Part shown: piece by piece, positions 43,671-53,495 of the stretch
Layout of the letters: each line of letters opens with the position of its first letter
How positions within the stretch are numbered: the stretch's first letter is position 1
From: Pseudomonas entomophila
Lineage (GTDB): Bacteria; Pseudomonadota; Gammaproteobacteria; Pseudomonadales; Pseudomonadaceae
NCBI RefSeq assembly: GCF_018417595.1
Contig: NZ_CP070982.1
Location: forward strand, 2,934,001 to 2,998,000
Length of the DNA: 64,000 bases
Reading direction: 5' to 3'
The notes under the pieces: generated by a model
What the model saw: the letters and a program-made list of their open reading frames with translations, nothing else
Database searches by the model: none
What the model was told of the DNA's origin: nothing
Position numbers and translations under genes: made by a program

Positions 43671-44357
43671 TCAACGTTGCGGTGAACCCGGTTCGAACCC
43701 CAGCGCGCGAAAGTCTTCTTCGAAAGACTGGCTCGACATCGTGCGTTTTACATTGAAAAACGCTGCTATGCCCCACACCGTCAGGCAGCCCACGATAAGG
43801 GGGGCTTTCGCTACAAACCATTTGCCAGCCTGCTCGAATCGCTCTGCCAGCACCACCAACCAGTGCTCGGTTCCAAGTGCAGCTTGAAAATAGGTTAACG
43901 CCAGCACCGCGAGGACAAAGCCAAGCAGCGCAAGGTCCACGGTGACGACTGTAGCCACTTTGATACGCTGCCACCACCGCCGCACGCCCCCTTCGATGGG
44001 GATGATCCGTACGTCCTTTATCCGTAGTACATTGCCTTCGCAAACAGTATCGCGCCTATCCCAGACCACGTCGCCGAATTCACGGCTCCAGTGCTGACCG
44101 AACAGGCGCTTGAAAAAGTGCAGGCCCAAGATCGGATGTGGCGTGAATTTTTCAAGCGCTGCATCGGTAAACAGCAGCGCACTGCGAGGCTTGATGGCTT
44201 TGGTGACACCCAGTTTCGACATGAAGGACTTGTCGAAATTCAAGGTGTACAACCGACCTTGAGTCTGAACTTTGAATTGCCCTTGCGGGCGGTCGAAAAC
44301 GTCGATTTCTGCATGAGAGTAGTGAATCAACGCACGAGGCGATTTAAACAGTTTCAT
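43671..44357 (-). CDS. Hypothetical membrane protein
   Basis: This 228-residue protein has a soluble N-half (IHYSHAEIDVFDRPQGQFKV, KLGVTKAIKPRSALLFTDAA) and two helices (about 138-160 and 187-206). It ends in a short charged tail. No family is recognised. It is co-oriented with the exported protein at 42752 but separated from it by the strong inverted repeat. Confidence 0.68.
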   Translation of the reverse strand: MKLFKSPRALIHYSHAEIDVFDRPQGQFKVQTQGRLYTLNFDKSFMSKLGVTKAIKPRSALLFTDAALEKFTPHPILGLHFFKRLFGQHWSREFGDVVWDRRDTVCEGNVLRIKDVRIIPIEGGVRRWWQRIKVATVVTVDLALLGFVLAVLALTYFQAALGTEHWLVVLAERFEQAGKWFVAKAPLIVGCLTVWGIAAFFNVKRTMSSQSFEEDFRALGFEPGSPQR

Positions 44358-44577
44358 TCAGTCACGTAACCCTGGGTCTAGGCATCACCTATCAAGTCGG
44401 CGATCTGAAACAAAACTGTAATTCAAATCAAACACCTGCCTTGGTCTGCCCGTGCCCTGCCCTCGCCTTGAGCTCCCCTTGGTCGTCCACCCACCGCAAC
44501 ACGATACCGGCTTGTCATGCGGCGAAAAACACCCAGCAATCTATGCTCACCAAACCTACCTCATGGAGCCGTTCGAT

Positions 44578-46185
44578 ATGGATATTCGGCAGAAAACCAT
44601 CGGTTTCGGTCTGGTCAGCATCCTCGCTGCCCTGCTGCTCGGCGGCAGCGGCCTGCTTGCCGAGCATGACCAGAACCAGGCGCTGACGCGCAACGAGGAC
44701 AGCATGTCCGCCCTGCGCAACCACATGGAGGGCGACATGATGCACGATGCCCTGCGCGCCGACGTGCTGGCCGCCTTGCTGGTCAAGCCTGGCGACGTCG
44801 ATACCGCCAACCAGGTGCTGGCCGACCTCGACGAGCATGCCAAATGGTTCAGGAGCGTGATCCAGAGCAACCTCAAGCTGCCGCTGGACGCGGATCTGCA
44901 CGATGCCATCAGCGAACTCGGCCCACTGCTCGACAACTACATCGCCAGCGCCACATCGATCATCCAGCTGGCACTGAAGTCTCCTGAACAGGCACAAGCT
45001 CAGTTGCCCGCCTTCATGGAGGCGTTCAAGGAGCTGGAGGAACGCAACAGCACGCTGAGCGACCTGATTGCGAGCAACGCCGACAAGAGCCGCGCGCAAA
45101 GCAAGGCGACCCTGCATCAGGGTATTGCCGTGCTGATAGGCGGCATGGTCCTGGCGACGTTGGTCCTGGTGCTGTGCACATTCATGCTGCTGCGTTCGGT
45201 GCTGCGCCCCCTGCGCCAGACCGTGGCCGTGGCCGAACGGATCGCCCAGGGCGACCTCACCACCGAGATACAGGTGCACGAGCGCGACGAAACCGGCCAC
45301 CTGTTGCGCTCCCTGGCTGACATGCGCGACAGCCTGAGCGCCATGATCAAGGCGATCCACGAAGAAAACCAGCAACTGCACGATGTCGCCGAAGAGCTGG
45401 GCCAGGCTTCGAGCGGCCTGGTCGAACGCACCAGCCAGCAGTCGGAGAGCGCGGTGAGCATGGCCTCGGCCACCGAGCAGATGATCGCCAACCTGTCGCA
45501 GATCGCCGAGCATGCTCGCGATGCGCAGTCGATCTCCGGCCAGTCGGAGCGCCTGGCCAGCGATGGCGGTGAAGTCATCCTCAATGTCGTCGGCGGCATG
45601 CAGGGCATCGATGAAGCGGTGCACCGCTCTTCCGAGACCATCACGGTGCTGGGGCAAAGCTCCGAGGAAATCTATTCCATCGTCCAGGTGATCAACACCA
45701 TCGCCGAGCAGACCAACCTGTTGGCGCTCAACGCGGCCATCGAGGCGGCGCGTGCGGGCGACGCCGGCCGCGGCTTTGCCGTGGTCGCCGACGAAGTGCG
45801 CGGCCTGGCCGCGCGCACGGCGCAATCGACACGCGAGATTGCCGACATGATCGAGCGCATTCGCCAGAGCACGGGCAACGCGGTGCAAAGCATGCAGACC
45901 GGCGTCACCCGGGTGCGCGCCGGCGTGGAGCTGGCCACCCAGGCCGGCGCCTCCATCCAGCAGATTCGCGAAGGCGCGCGCCAGGCCGCCTCGGTGGTGG
46001 AGGAAATCTCCCACACAATTGGCGAACAGACCCTGGCCAGCCAGGAAGTCGCCCATCAGGTCGAACGAATCGCGCGGATGTCCAGGGAGAGCACCGAAAC
46101 CACACGGCAACTGGCTTCTACCGCACAGCGCCTGGGTGACATCGCACAGGGCATGCAAGCCAGCGTTTCGCGCTTTCGCGTATGA
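44578..46185 (+). CDS. Methyl-accepting chemotaxis protein
   Basis: This about 535-residue chemoreceptor has TM1 ([20 protein letters not shown]), a periplasmic helical-bundle sensor of about 150 residues, TM2 ([17 protein letters not shown]), HAMP ([18 protein letters not shown]) and the signalling hairpin ([30 protein letters not shown]). The ligand is unknown. ATG 44578 is preceded by GGAG at nine bases; ATG 44563 is an alternative. Confidence 0.92.
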   Translation: MDIRQKTIGFGLVSILAALLLGGSGLLAEHDQNQALTRNEDSMSALRNHMEGDMMHDALRADVLAALLVKPGDVDTANQVLADLDEHAKWFRSVIQSNLKLPLDADLHDAISELGPLLDNYIASATSIIQLALKSPEQAQAQLPAFMEAFKELEERNSTLSDLIASNADKSRAQSKATLHQGIAVLIGGMVLATLVLVLCTFMLLRSVLRPLRQTVAVAERIAQGDLTTEIQVHERDETGHLLRSLADMRDSLSAMIKAIHEENQQLHDVAEELGQASSGLVERTSQQSESAVSMASATEQMIANLSQIAEHARDAQSISGQSERLASDGGEVILNVVGGMQGIDEAVHRSSETITVLGQSSEEIYSIVQVINTIAEQTNLLALNAAIEAARAGDAGRGFAVVADEVRGLAARTAQSTREIADMIERIRQSTGNAVQSMQTGVTRVRAGVELATQAGASIQQIREGARQAASVVEEISHTIGEQTLASQEVAHQVERIARMSRESTETTRQLASTAQRLGDIAQGMQASVSRFRV

Positions 46186-46191
46186 CGGAGC

Positions 46192-46209
46192 GGGTGCCTG
46201 CGGGCACCC
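46192..46209 (+). terminator. Hairpin after the chemoreceptor gene
   Basis: GGGTGCC / GGCACCC with a four-base loop, seven bases after the stop. No T-run, so weak. Confidence 0.4.
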
Positions 46210-46596
46210 TACCCTTATAGACAAGACATATTGGACAGCGGAATAAATAACTCAGTCAGATATCCAGCGCACGTCATCGACACGTATTCGAGTTCTAGCC
46301 AACGAATATATTTGACAGTATGCCCCAACGCTCTATATTCCCTCCTCGGCAACTGGAAGGAGTCCGGTTTGCCACTTCAATACTCACACTACTGTCAGGA
46401 ACGACATGATGTTTTTGCACATGGATGATGCATATCTGCGACACCGAGCCCATCTCGAATTTATTGACCGTCACTTAGCTGCAGCCCTTGCTGCCTGAGG
46501 TGTCTCGACAGCGTTGACTGCCCTTGCTCGTGCCTGTGATTTGCCTTGGGTAATCACAGCGCTCGCCTGTCGCCAATAAATATATTCAGGTGTGCC
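46210..46596. other. Intergenic region without a supportable gene
   Basis: It is AT-richer than the neighbourhood. Short frames exist (for example 46231-46428) but lack a ribosome binding site and normal codon use. It probably holds the promoter of the GNAT-desaturase operon. Confidence 0.5.
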
Positions 46597-47655
46597 ATGA
46601 CCTCGACAAACGTGCTGCATAAGTCCGTGTCCACTCCCGCGGATATCGAGACACGTACTGACGCTTTTGATTACCGCCCAGGCCATATCAACGATATTCC
46701 GCGACTGGCCCAGTTGTTCCAGATGGTCTACGGGCAAACTACCCACCCCTGCCAAAGCCCGGCCTATATCCGCAGCTCCATGGACTCCGGGCAGCAGCAA
46801 TGGTTCGTCGCCGAACTCGACAGCTTTCTTGTCGGTTGCTGTTGCGTCGCCCGACGGCCGTGGAACCAGTCCTGGGAAATGTCCCATGGCGTCGTCCACC
46901 CGGCCGCGCGCAGAACCGGTGCGATTTCCAACCTGGTCAGACTGGGGCTCGAGCGCCATCGGCCGCACGCCATGGAGCTGGGGTTCTATGTCACGCGCAA
47001 TATCGCCAGCCATGCCTTGATGAAGAAGATCAAACCGGGCGTGCTGGTGGGGCATGACGGTGGGCCGGACAAGGTCGACGGCATCAGGGAATACCACCTG
47101 ACCGCCCTGCTCCCTCCGGCGCAGGAAGGTTTCATGCATGTCACGCCTGGGTATGCGCACACCGGTGCAGGCGGCCCGATCATCGCCAAGCTGTATGACG
47201 CACTGCGGCTCACCCCACAGCCCGGTTGCTATCCGGCCACCTGCGTGAGCGGCCCACCCGGTGCCGAAGTCCATGGCCCGTTGCGCTTCAACCATGACCC
47301 GGACGCCAACGCTCTGATGGTGTCCGGTCTTGTCGGCGACAACCCGACGCAGCAAGTTGCGCTGCAAGCACTCGCCGCCCTCCTCCAGCGCCATCCCCAG
47401 GTGCAGTACTTCAGCGTGCATATCCTCGCCGACAAGCTGGAACTGCTCGTCGGCCTGGTGGGCCTGGGCTTTGCGATCACTGCCTACCTGCCGGCCTGGC
47501 ACCTGGAGGGTGGTGTTCGCTACGACTGCATCCTGCTGGTCTTCGAAGTGTTCGCCGACGCCCCTCGCAGCCATGGCTTCGATGATGAGGTGGCGTTCTT
47601 CGACCAGGCCTACGCGAAGTTGGCCGACAGCCTCTGCGGCATCGCCCTGCAATGA
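46597..47655 (+). CDS. GNAT-like acyltransferase paired with a desaturase
   Basis: This 352-residue protein has an N-terminal GNAT domain (DYRPGHINDIPRLAQLFQMV, HPAARRTGAISNLVRLGLE as the acyl-CoA loop) and a longer C-domain of about 170 residues of unclear fold (HILADKLELLVGLVGLGF, AYLPAWHLEGGVRYD). AGGTG precedes ATG 46597. It sits 63 bases before a fatty acid desaturase gene, so it may acylate with, or make the substrate for, an unsaturated chain (inference). Confidence 0.78.
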   Translation: MTSTNVLHKSVSTPADIETRTDAFDYRPGHINDIPRLAQLFQMVYGQTTHPCQSPAYIRSSMDSGQQQWFVAELDSFLVGCCCVARRPWNQSWEMSHGVVHPAARRTGAISNLVRLGLERHRPHAMELGFYVTRNIASHALMKKIKPGVLVGHDGGPDKVDGIREYHLTALLPPAQEGFMHVTPGYAHTGAGGPIIAKLYDALRLTPQPGCYPATCVSGPPGAEVHGPLRFNHDPDANALMVSGLVGDNPTQQVALQALAALLQRHPQVQYFSVHILADKLELLVGLVGLGFAITAYLPAWHLEGGVRYDCILLVFEVFADAPRSHGFDDEVAFFDQAYAKLADSLCGIALQ

Positions 47656-47718
47656 AAGTGCCCCTTACCTACCGTGCATTCCCATCCCGCAACGGATGAA
47701 GACTGGAGTATTCAGACA

Positions 47719-48702
47719 ATGACGAAAGACCAATGGCTAGTCGTACGCAAGCAGATCCCCGACGGCGCGAAAGAGCCCTGGACCGTGATGCTGTGGGTCG
47801 CCGACCTGTTGTTGCTGGTGCTGGCGTGGAACTTCTGGCTGAGTGAATCCACCGCGTTGCAGGTACTGGGCCTGCTGGTCGCGGGCCTGGCCACTGTGCA
47901 GTTGTACCTGATCCTGCACGAAGCACTGCATGGCGCGACCTCGGACAATCGTCGGCTCAACGACATCATCGGCCATTTCAACGGCTGGTTGATCGCCCTG
48001 CCGTTCTTGGTCCGTCGGCGCTTCCACATGGCCCACCACACCTGGACCGCGCACCCGCTCAACGACCCGGAGAACCGCGGGATGATCGAGCGGTTCGCGG
48101 TCATGACCAAGAAACAGGAGCGCACCCTGGAGTTCATGTGGAAGCACTGGCTGCCAATGATCGCCGTCAACCATTTCCTGCTGAACTGGCGTGCGCCGTT
48201 CATTGCCCGGGCCCAGGGCGACGACTCGCCGCGCATCCTCAAGGAGATTCGTTTCGCCCGCCTGTACCTGGTGGGTTACGGGGTGGTGGCGGCTATTGCC
48301 TGGGCCTTTGGTCACCTGGCGGACTTGGCATTGTTTTACCTGATCATCTGGCTGTTCCTGGCCCTGATCGTGGAATTGGTCAACCTGCCCCACCATGCCG
48401 AGGCGCCGCTGCTGGCCAAAGATGGCGAGCGCCTGCAATTCTGGGAACAGGATCGCGTGTCGCACGATTGCAAGAGTGTGCCGGTGTGGTCGCGCTTCGT
48501 GATCCTCAACTTCAACCTGCATATCGTGCACCATGCCTTCCCCTCGGTACCTTGGTACCGGCTGCCCGAGGCACACCGGATGCTGCACGAGCAGGACGGC
48601 AGCCCGGCGGCGTCGCAGCTCAATGAGTGGGACTTTTCCAGGAAGAATCGTCGCAGGCCGCTGCTGAAACTGATGGGGCATTTTTTCGATCATCGCGCCT
48701 GA
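47719..48702 (+). CDS. Membrane fatty acid desaturase
   Basis: This 327-residue integral membrane diiron desaturase has the three histidine boxes HEALHG, HMAHHTWTAH and HIVHHAFP, with helices before and between. The enzyme inserts a double bond or hydroxyl into a lipid chain using O2. The start ATG 47719 is preceded by GGAG at about nine bases. It is in an operon with the acyltransferase-like gene and ends at a REP pair. Confidence 0.9.
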   Translation: MTKDQWLVVRKQIPDGAKEPWTVMLWVADLLLLVLAWNFWLSESTALQVLGLLVAGLATVQLYLILHEALHGATSDNRRLNDIIGHFNGWLIALPFLVRRRFHMAHHTWTAHPLNDPENRGMIERFAVMTKKQERTLEFMWKHWLPMIAVNHFLLNWRAPFIARAQGDDSPRILKEIRFARLYLVGYGVVAAIAWAFGHLADLALFYLIIWLFLALIVELVNLPHHAEAPLLAKDGERLQFWEQDRVSHDCKSVPVWSRFVILNFNLHIVHHAFPSVPWYRLPEAHRMLHEQDGSPAASQLNEWDFSRKNRRRPLLKLMGHFFDHRA

Positions 48703-48706
48703 TCGG

Positions 48707-48775
48707 CGCATCGCGGCTGAAGCCGCTCCTACACGGGTTGCAGCGCGTGTAGGAGCGGATTAATCCGCGATGCGG
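48707..48775. repeat. Inverted pair of REP elements (GCGGCTTCAGCCGC family)
   Basis: GCATCGCGGCTGAAGCCGCT and its inverted variant AGCGGATTAATCCGCGATGC flank GTGTAGGAGC-type spacers. Sits between convergent genes and could end transcription from both sides. Confidence 0.85.
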
Positions 48776-48781
48776 TGGCTT

Positions 48782-50119
48782 TTACGGGAAAAAACGGTTG
48801 GCCACGTAGGAAAGCTCCAGGTTCTCGCGCAGCGTTCGCCCCTCGTACTCGCGCCTGAACAACCCCAGGCGTTGCAACTCGGGAATCACCCACTCGACAA
48901 AATCATCCAGGCCGCCCGGCAGATGGGTGAAGAGCAGGTTGAACCCATCCGCGGCGCCCTCTTCGAACCAGCATGCCATCTCCTCGACGATCTGCCTGGG
49001 CGTCCCCACCAGCAAACGATGCCCACCCGCGCCGAGCTTGCGCAGCAACTGCCCCGCTGTGGGGCTTTCCCGGCGGATCAAGTCCACCACCAGTTGCTGG
49101 CGGCTCTTGTGACGCTCCGTCAATGGCACCGGATCTGGCAACACGACTGGGGCATCGGGCGGCAGTCGCGCCAGGTCGATACCGATATCCAGCAGGAACG
49201 ACAGCGCCTTGAGCGCCGCTTCCGGGTCCACCAACGCCTGCAGTTGCTCGGCCTTCTCCTGCGCCTCGCTGACTGTGAGCCCCACCACCGGTGCGAGGCC
49301 GGGAAACACCTTGAGCGCTTGCGTGGGTCGACCGGCCAGGGCCAGGCGCTGGTGGATGTCCTCGTAGAAGGCCCTGCCCTCTGCCAATGTCTGCTGGGCG
49401 GTGAACACCAGTTCGGCACTGCGCGCCGCCAGCGCCCGGCCAGCCTCCGAAGAGCCCGCCTGGGCAATCACCGGCCAGCCTTGCAGAGGCCGAGGTGCAT
49501 TCAGCGGGCCGCGTACGCGAAAGTACTCGCCCTGGTGGTCGAGCACACGCATGCGCGTGGGATCGAGGAAGGTGCCCGAGGCCTTGTCCAGCGGGAAGGC
49601 ATCGTCCGCCCAACTGTCCCAGAGCCCGGTCACCACCTCGAAGAACTCCTCGGCGCGGGCATAGCGTTCGGCATGGGGCAGGTGCGTGGCGTAGTTGAAG
49701 TTCTCACCGCCGATCAGCGCCGTCACCAGGTTCCAGCCGGCACGGCCATTGGACAGGTGATCCAGCGAAGCGAACGTGCGGGCAATGTTGTAGGGCTCGT
49801 TGAAGCTGGTGTTGGCGGTGGCGATCAGGCCGATATGACGGGTCGTCACCGCCAGTGCCGGCAGCAGGGTCAGCGGGTCCCAGCGCAGGCTGTAGCCACT
49901 GCTGCGAAGCACACGCGGATCCAGCTCGCCGACCGCCACGTTGTCGTTGAGGAACAGGGCGTCGAAGCGCCCTCGTTCCAGGGTTTGCGCATACTGTCGA
50001 TAGCGCTCGAAGTTGAGCGAGGCATCGGCGTCGGCCCGCGGGTGCCGCCAGCTACCGGCATGGGCGCCGGCGCCGGAGAGGAAGGCGCCCAGGCGTAAGC
50101 GGCCATCACGCCTCGCCAT
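48782..50119 (-). CDS. LLM-class FMN-dependent monooxygenase (NtaA/SnaA/DszA type)
   Basis: This 445-residue flavin monooxygenase uses reduced FMN supplied by a separate reductase. Family blocks: FLNDNVAVGELDPRV, HIGLIATANTSFNEPYNIAR, LDHLSNGRAGWNLVTA and WPVIAQAGSSEAGR. The start at 50119 has GGAG seven bases upstream and overlaps the exporter gene by 14 bases. Located last in the cyclodipeptide operon, it may hydroxylate or N-oxidise the product, or degrade it (inference). Confidence 0.9.
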   Translation of the reverse strand: MARRDGRLRLGAFLSGAGAHAGSWRHPRADADASLNFERYRQYAQTLERGRFDALFLNDNVAVGELDPRVLRSSGYSLRWDPLTLLPALAVTTRHIGLIATANTSFNEPYNIARTFASLDHLSNGRAGWNLVTALIGGENFNYATHLPHAERYARAEEFFEVVTGLWDSWADDAFPLDKASGTFLDPTRMRVLDHQGEYFRVRGPLNAPRPLQGWPVIAQAGSSEAGRALAARSAELVFTAQQTLAEGRAFYEDIHQRLALAGRPTQALKVFPGLAPVVGLTVSEAQEKAEQLQALVDPEAALKALSFLLDIGIDLARLPPDAPVVLPDPVPLTERHKSRQQLVVDLIRRESPTAGQLLRKLGAGGHRLLVGTPRQIVEEMACWFEEGAADGFNLLFTHLPGGLDDFVEWVIPELQRLGLFRREYEGRTLRENLELSYVANRFFP

Positions 50120-51650
50120 GGCTGGGCTCCTGATTGGCGGCAGCGGCAACGCGTGCGCGCAGCAACAGGGTCACCCCTGCCCAGGCCAGCAGCAGCCCGC
50201 CGGCGAGGAACACCATCACAGCCTGGTAACCCTGGAGGAATGCAGCCTGTACCCAGCCTCGCAGCACATCACCCCCCTGCCCCAGGTGCTCGGCCAGCAG
50301 TACCGCGCCCTGCTCCGGCGCCGCAGCCGCAAGCGCCAGCCAGTCGGTCTGCGCAGGCACACCACTGGCGCTGGACAGTGCTCGGGTCGCGATTTCGCGA
50401 TACAGCCCGACGCCCACCGCCAGCCCCAGCCCACCGCCGACATTGTGCAAGGTCATCAGCGAGCCCATGGCCACCGAGCTCACCTGCTGCGGCACGGAGG
50501 AAATCCCCAGCACCGTCGAGGGGCCGAGTATGCAGGCCCAGCCCAACCCCATCACGGCGAAGGCGCCGAGCAGATACACCAGGGACGTGTGTTCGCCGAA
50601 CGCCGCCTGCAGCGCCGCGGAAAGCACGAACAACAGCAATCCCGCCTGGACCAGCAACGCCGGCCCCTTGCGGTCCACCAGGCGGCCGACCACAGGCGAA
50701 AGCACCGCCACCCCCAGCGTCGTCGGCAATAGCAGCAGCCCGCTGGCCTGCACGCTTTCACCGCGGATCAACGCCAGGTACAGTGGCATCACGAAGAACG
50801 CCACGCAATAGAACAGCGCAAGACCGAAGCTGGCCGTCACCGCCGCGACGAAACGCCGGTTGGCGAACAGGCGCAAGTCCACGATCGGCGCCCTCACCCG
50901 CAACTCGACCACCCCGAATGCGCACAGCGCCACAAGCGCCAGGCCGAGCAGCACCAGGGTGTTTGTCGAGACCCAGCCCCAGGTCGCGCCCTGGACGATC
51001 ACCAGTACCAGGCTCGGCAACCCCACCAAAAGCAGCACCGCGCCAAACCAGTCGAGCCGCGCCCCGTCCTGCTCGGCCCGCGACTCGTCCGCCGCCAGTG
51101 CGATGATCGCCAGGCTCAGCAGGACGAAGGGTACGTTCACCAGGAAGATCCATTGCCAACCCAGCGCACTGGTGATCACCCCGCCCAGCACCGGCCCCAC
51201 TGCCAGCCCGATACCGTTCACCCCGAACAGCACGCCGAACGCCTTGCCCTGCTCCTCGCTGGCGAAGGTCGCCGCGACGATAGCCCCCGAAGCGGTGTAG
51301 AGCACCGCGCAGGCCAGCCCTTGTGCCACCCGCGCCGCGACCAGCGCATCGATGCTCGACGCCAGCCCCGCCGCCAGTGACGCCAGGCCGAACACCAGCA
51401 AGCCGATGTTCAGCACCCGCCTGCGGCCGTGCAGGTCAGCCAGGCGCCCCACCAGCACCATGGTGCTGGACAGCGCCAGGATGAAACCGTTGATCACCCA
51501 CTGCAGGCTGCCCACCGACGCACCGAGCTCGGCCTGCACGGCCGGCAGCGCGGTGTTGACGATGGTGAAGTCCACGCACCCGAGAAAGCTGGCGATGCTT
51601 ACACCAAGCAAGGCCCACCATTTGCGTTGCTGTTGCGCAAAAACGCCCAT
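50106..51650 (-). CDS. MFS drug exporter, DHA2 (14-helix) type
   Basis: This 514-residue transporter has about 14 helices, motif A variant GRLADLHGRRRVL, motif C-like GPVLGGVITSALGWQWIF (antiporter signature), and the QWVINGFILALSSTMV loop of the EmrB/QacA group. It should pump a small molecule out by proton exchange. Its position directly after the cyclodipeptide synthase suggests the product as substrate. Confidence 0.92.
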   Translation of the reverse strand: MGVFAQQQRKWWALLGVSIASFLGCVDFTIVNTALPAVQAELGASVGSLQWVINGFILALSSTMVLVGRLADLHGRRRVLNIGLLVFGLASLAAGLASSIDALVAARVAQGLACAVLYTASGAIVAATFASEEQGKAFGVLFGVNGIGLAVGPVLGGVITSALGWQWIFLVNVPFVLLSLAIIALAADESRAEQDGARLDWFGAVLLLVGLPSLVLVIVQGATWGWVSTNTLVLLGLALVALCAFGVVELRVRAPIVDLRLFANRRFVAAVTASFGLALFYCVAFFVMPLYLALIRGESVQASGLLLLPTTLGVAVLSPVVGRLVDRKGPALLVQAGLLLFVLSAALQAAFGEHTSLVYLLGAFAVMGLGWACILGPSTVLGISSVPQQVSSVAMGSLMTLHNVGGGLGLAVGVGLYREIATRALSSASGVPAQTDWLALAAAAPEQGAVLLAEHLGQGGDVLRGWVQAAFLQGYQAVMVFLAGGLLLAWAGVTLLLRARVAAAANQEPSHGEA

Positions 51651-51722
51651 GGAAACTCCTGTCCGTCAAAACAAGTGAAGGCCGTCGTCCGTGTGGCGTG
51701 GGGCCGATGTCGAAAGTTGTGC

Positions 51723-52472
51723 TCAGATGGCGATGGCGCTGCCGGCCCAGGCCGGATGCACCGCGCCTGGCGTGGTGAAGGGAATCGGGATGCCGCGTTT
51801 CTTGAACTTCAGCGGCAGCCAGTGCACCCGGTCCGGGCTGTGCGGTTCGATCAACAGGCGCCGCGCCGTGGCCATGGCGTGGGTCATCTGCTGCGGGTAG
51901 ATCACGTAGTCGTAGCCCTCCTGCGCCCACTGCGGGAGGATGATCGGCACTTCCTCGAGGATGTACTCGCGGCATTGCGCGGCGGCACGCTCCAGGTCGG
52001 CGTCGGGGTCACGCAATCGTAGCCGTTCGGTGAACACGCCAATGGTGGTTTCGATGGCGCCGCGCAAGTCCTCGCTTTCGCGGTACAGCTGGTTGACCTG
52101 TTGGCGCAGGTCGGCGTAACGGTCCGAAGCCAGCTCCTGGTTCCAACGGCTGATGCTCACCGGCGCCTCCAGCCCGGCCAGGTACTTGCGGTTGCGCGCC
52201 AGCCAGGCATCACCGTCGCGGATCGCCGCCGACAGTGCCTCGCCCGGTGACTTGCCATGTTTGTTGTGGCGCTGCAGGGTGTCGGCCACCACGACTTTCA
52301 CCTGGCTGAAACCGGACTTGTTGATCAGGTGCACGGTGGAGCTGAGCTTCTGCTCCTCGTGGTACTCCTGGCCGACGCTGACGGCCAGCACGCAGCGTTT
52401 GCCGGTGAAGTCCAGTTCTTCGCCACCCTTGTTGAAATAGGCTTTGAGGTTGATCGCTTCCACATTGCTCAT
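51723..52472 (-). CDS. tRNA-dependent cyclodipeptide synthase, XYP type
   Basis: This 249-residue protein has the CDPS layout. Key residues by AlbC numbering: S37 is S32 (VLAVSVGQEY), position 40 is Q35, Y178/E182 are Y170/E174 (REYILEEVP), and Y202-P203 are Y192-P193 (YVIYPQQ), which marks the XYP subfamily. CDPSs take aminoacyl-tRNAs and make diketopiperazines through an aminoacyl-serine intermediate. ATG 52472 lies six bases after the dioxygenase stop. Which amino acids are used cannot be read off the sequence. Recognised by residue pattern only. Confidence 0.78.
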   Translation of the reverse strand: MSNVEAINLKAYFNKGGEELDFTGKRCVLAVSVGQEYHEEQKLSSTVHLINKSGFSQVKVVVADTLQRHNKHGKSPGEALSAAIRDGDAWLARNRKYLAGLEAPVSISRWNQELASDRYADLRQQVNQLYRESEDLRGAIETTIGVFTERLRLRDPDADLERAAAQCREYILEEVPIILPQWAQEGYDYVIYPQQMTHAMATARRLLIEPHSPDRVHWLPLKFKKRGIPIPFTTPGAVHPAWAGSAIAI

Positions 52473-52477
52473 GTCGC

Positions 52478-53254
52478 TTAGCTCCAGTAGGCCAAAGGCT
52501 GGTCGTCGCCGAAATAACCGATGAATACGCCGAGGGTGACCCGGGTGCTGGTGGCCGAGGGGCGCACCGCGTGGATCAGCCGCGGGTTGAGGAAGATCAG
52601 GTCGCCGGGCTCTGGCTTGACCACCAGGTCCGGCGGCGGCAACAGGTGGCGCTCGATGCCGTAGGCACGCTCGCCGCGCAGGCGGTCGTACTCCGCTTCG
52701 TCGGGGTGCAGGTTCCAGATTTCCAGCTCGCCGCCGTCGTCCGGGATCTGCAGGTAGATGTTGGTGGACAGCTGGGTCAGCAAGCGCGGTTGATGGTCCT
52801 GGGGGGCGTTGCGCGCCAGGTCGTCGGTGTGGGGCGTGAGGTCGACATTGTTGCCCTGGAAGCGGGCGATGCCGACGAAGCACTTCTCGCCGTTCACATC
52901 CAGCAGCCGCGCACCCTTGGGCCAGACCTCGTCGAGCAGCAGGCGCAACTGGTCGATGGGCGATGCCAGCGGGCCGAAGGCGCCGCGGATCTTGCGGATG
53001 TTGGCGATGGCCTGGCCGTGGTACTCGGCGCGACTGGCCGCGTCCTTGATTTCGATGTAGGCCTTGCCCAGGCGCACGAACTCGGTCTGCTCACTGAAGG
53101 CGCCACGCAGTTCGTGGTGGCTCAGGCGCTCCAGCGCCAGGGCCACGGTGTCGGCCGAAGCGAAGCCTTTGATCTGGATGCCCAGGGTGCGGGCAGCAAT
53201 GACATCTTGTAATTGAGCAGCGGTCAGATCCTCGACCGTGGTGATGGTCAGCAT
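52478..53254 (-). CDS. 2-oxoglutarate/Fe(II)-dependent dioxygenase
   Basis: This 258-residue oxygenase has iron ligands H142 and D144 (LTPHTDDL) and H228 (PRLIHAVRPS), and R238 (TRVTLGVFIGYF) for oxoglutarate. A jelly-roll pattern is visible. The start at 53254 has GGGAG five bases upstream; the longer frame to 53356 is not supported by a site. It is the first gene of the operon and probably hydroxylates, desaturates or otherwise tailors the cyclic dipeptide (inference). Confidence 0.86.
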   Translation of the reverse strand: MLTITTVEDLTAAQLQDVIAARTLGIQIKGFASADTVALALERLSHHELRGAFSEQTEFVRLGKAYIEIKDAASRAEYHGQAIANIRKIRGAFGPLASPIDQLRLLLDEVWPKGARLLDVNGEKCFVGIARFQGNNVDLTPHTDDLARNAPQDHQPRLLTQLSTNIYLQIPDDGGELEIWNLHPDEAEYDRLRGERAYGIERHLLPPPDLVVKPEPGDLIFLNPRLIHAVRPSATSTRVTLGVFIGYFGDDQPLAYWS

Positions 53255-53495
53255 GAACACTCCCTCGCCTGTCCGTTGATGTTTTATCGAACTTTCCAAT
53301 GGCATCCCTGCCGAAGTATCGGCGACTTCCAACCGTCGCCAGGCCATATTCAACAAGGCTCAAGCACTTGTGAAATATCATTTTTCTCTAACATAAAAAC
53401 ATTTTTCAAAATATTACCAGCCAACTTTTCGGACTATTAAATTGGTGCATGAAGATTATAAAAGTTACAACTTCACTGAGTGCAGGGCATCACTT
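53255..53495. promoter_or_regulatory. AT-rich leader of the cyclodipeptide operon
   Basis: The 53365-53460 part is strongly AT-rich with A/T runs (for example AACATAAAAACATTTTTC), unlike the flanks. It should hold the promoter for the minus-strand operon and is the type of DNA bound by MvaT/H-NS silencers (inference). Confidence 0.45.

Noticed and set aside
44515..46224. 569-residue open frame on the minus strand
   Set aside because: It lies exactly antisense to the chemoreceptor gene, is His/Gly-rich with no recognisable domain, and arises from GC-rich codon bias.
46231..46428. 65-residue frame in the gap after the chemoreceptor
   Set aside because: No ribosome binding site, atypical codon use and no recognisable protein.
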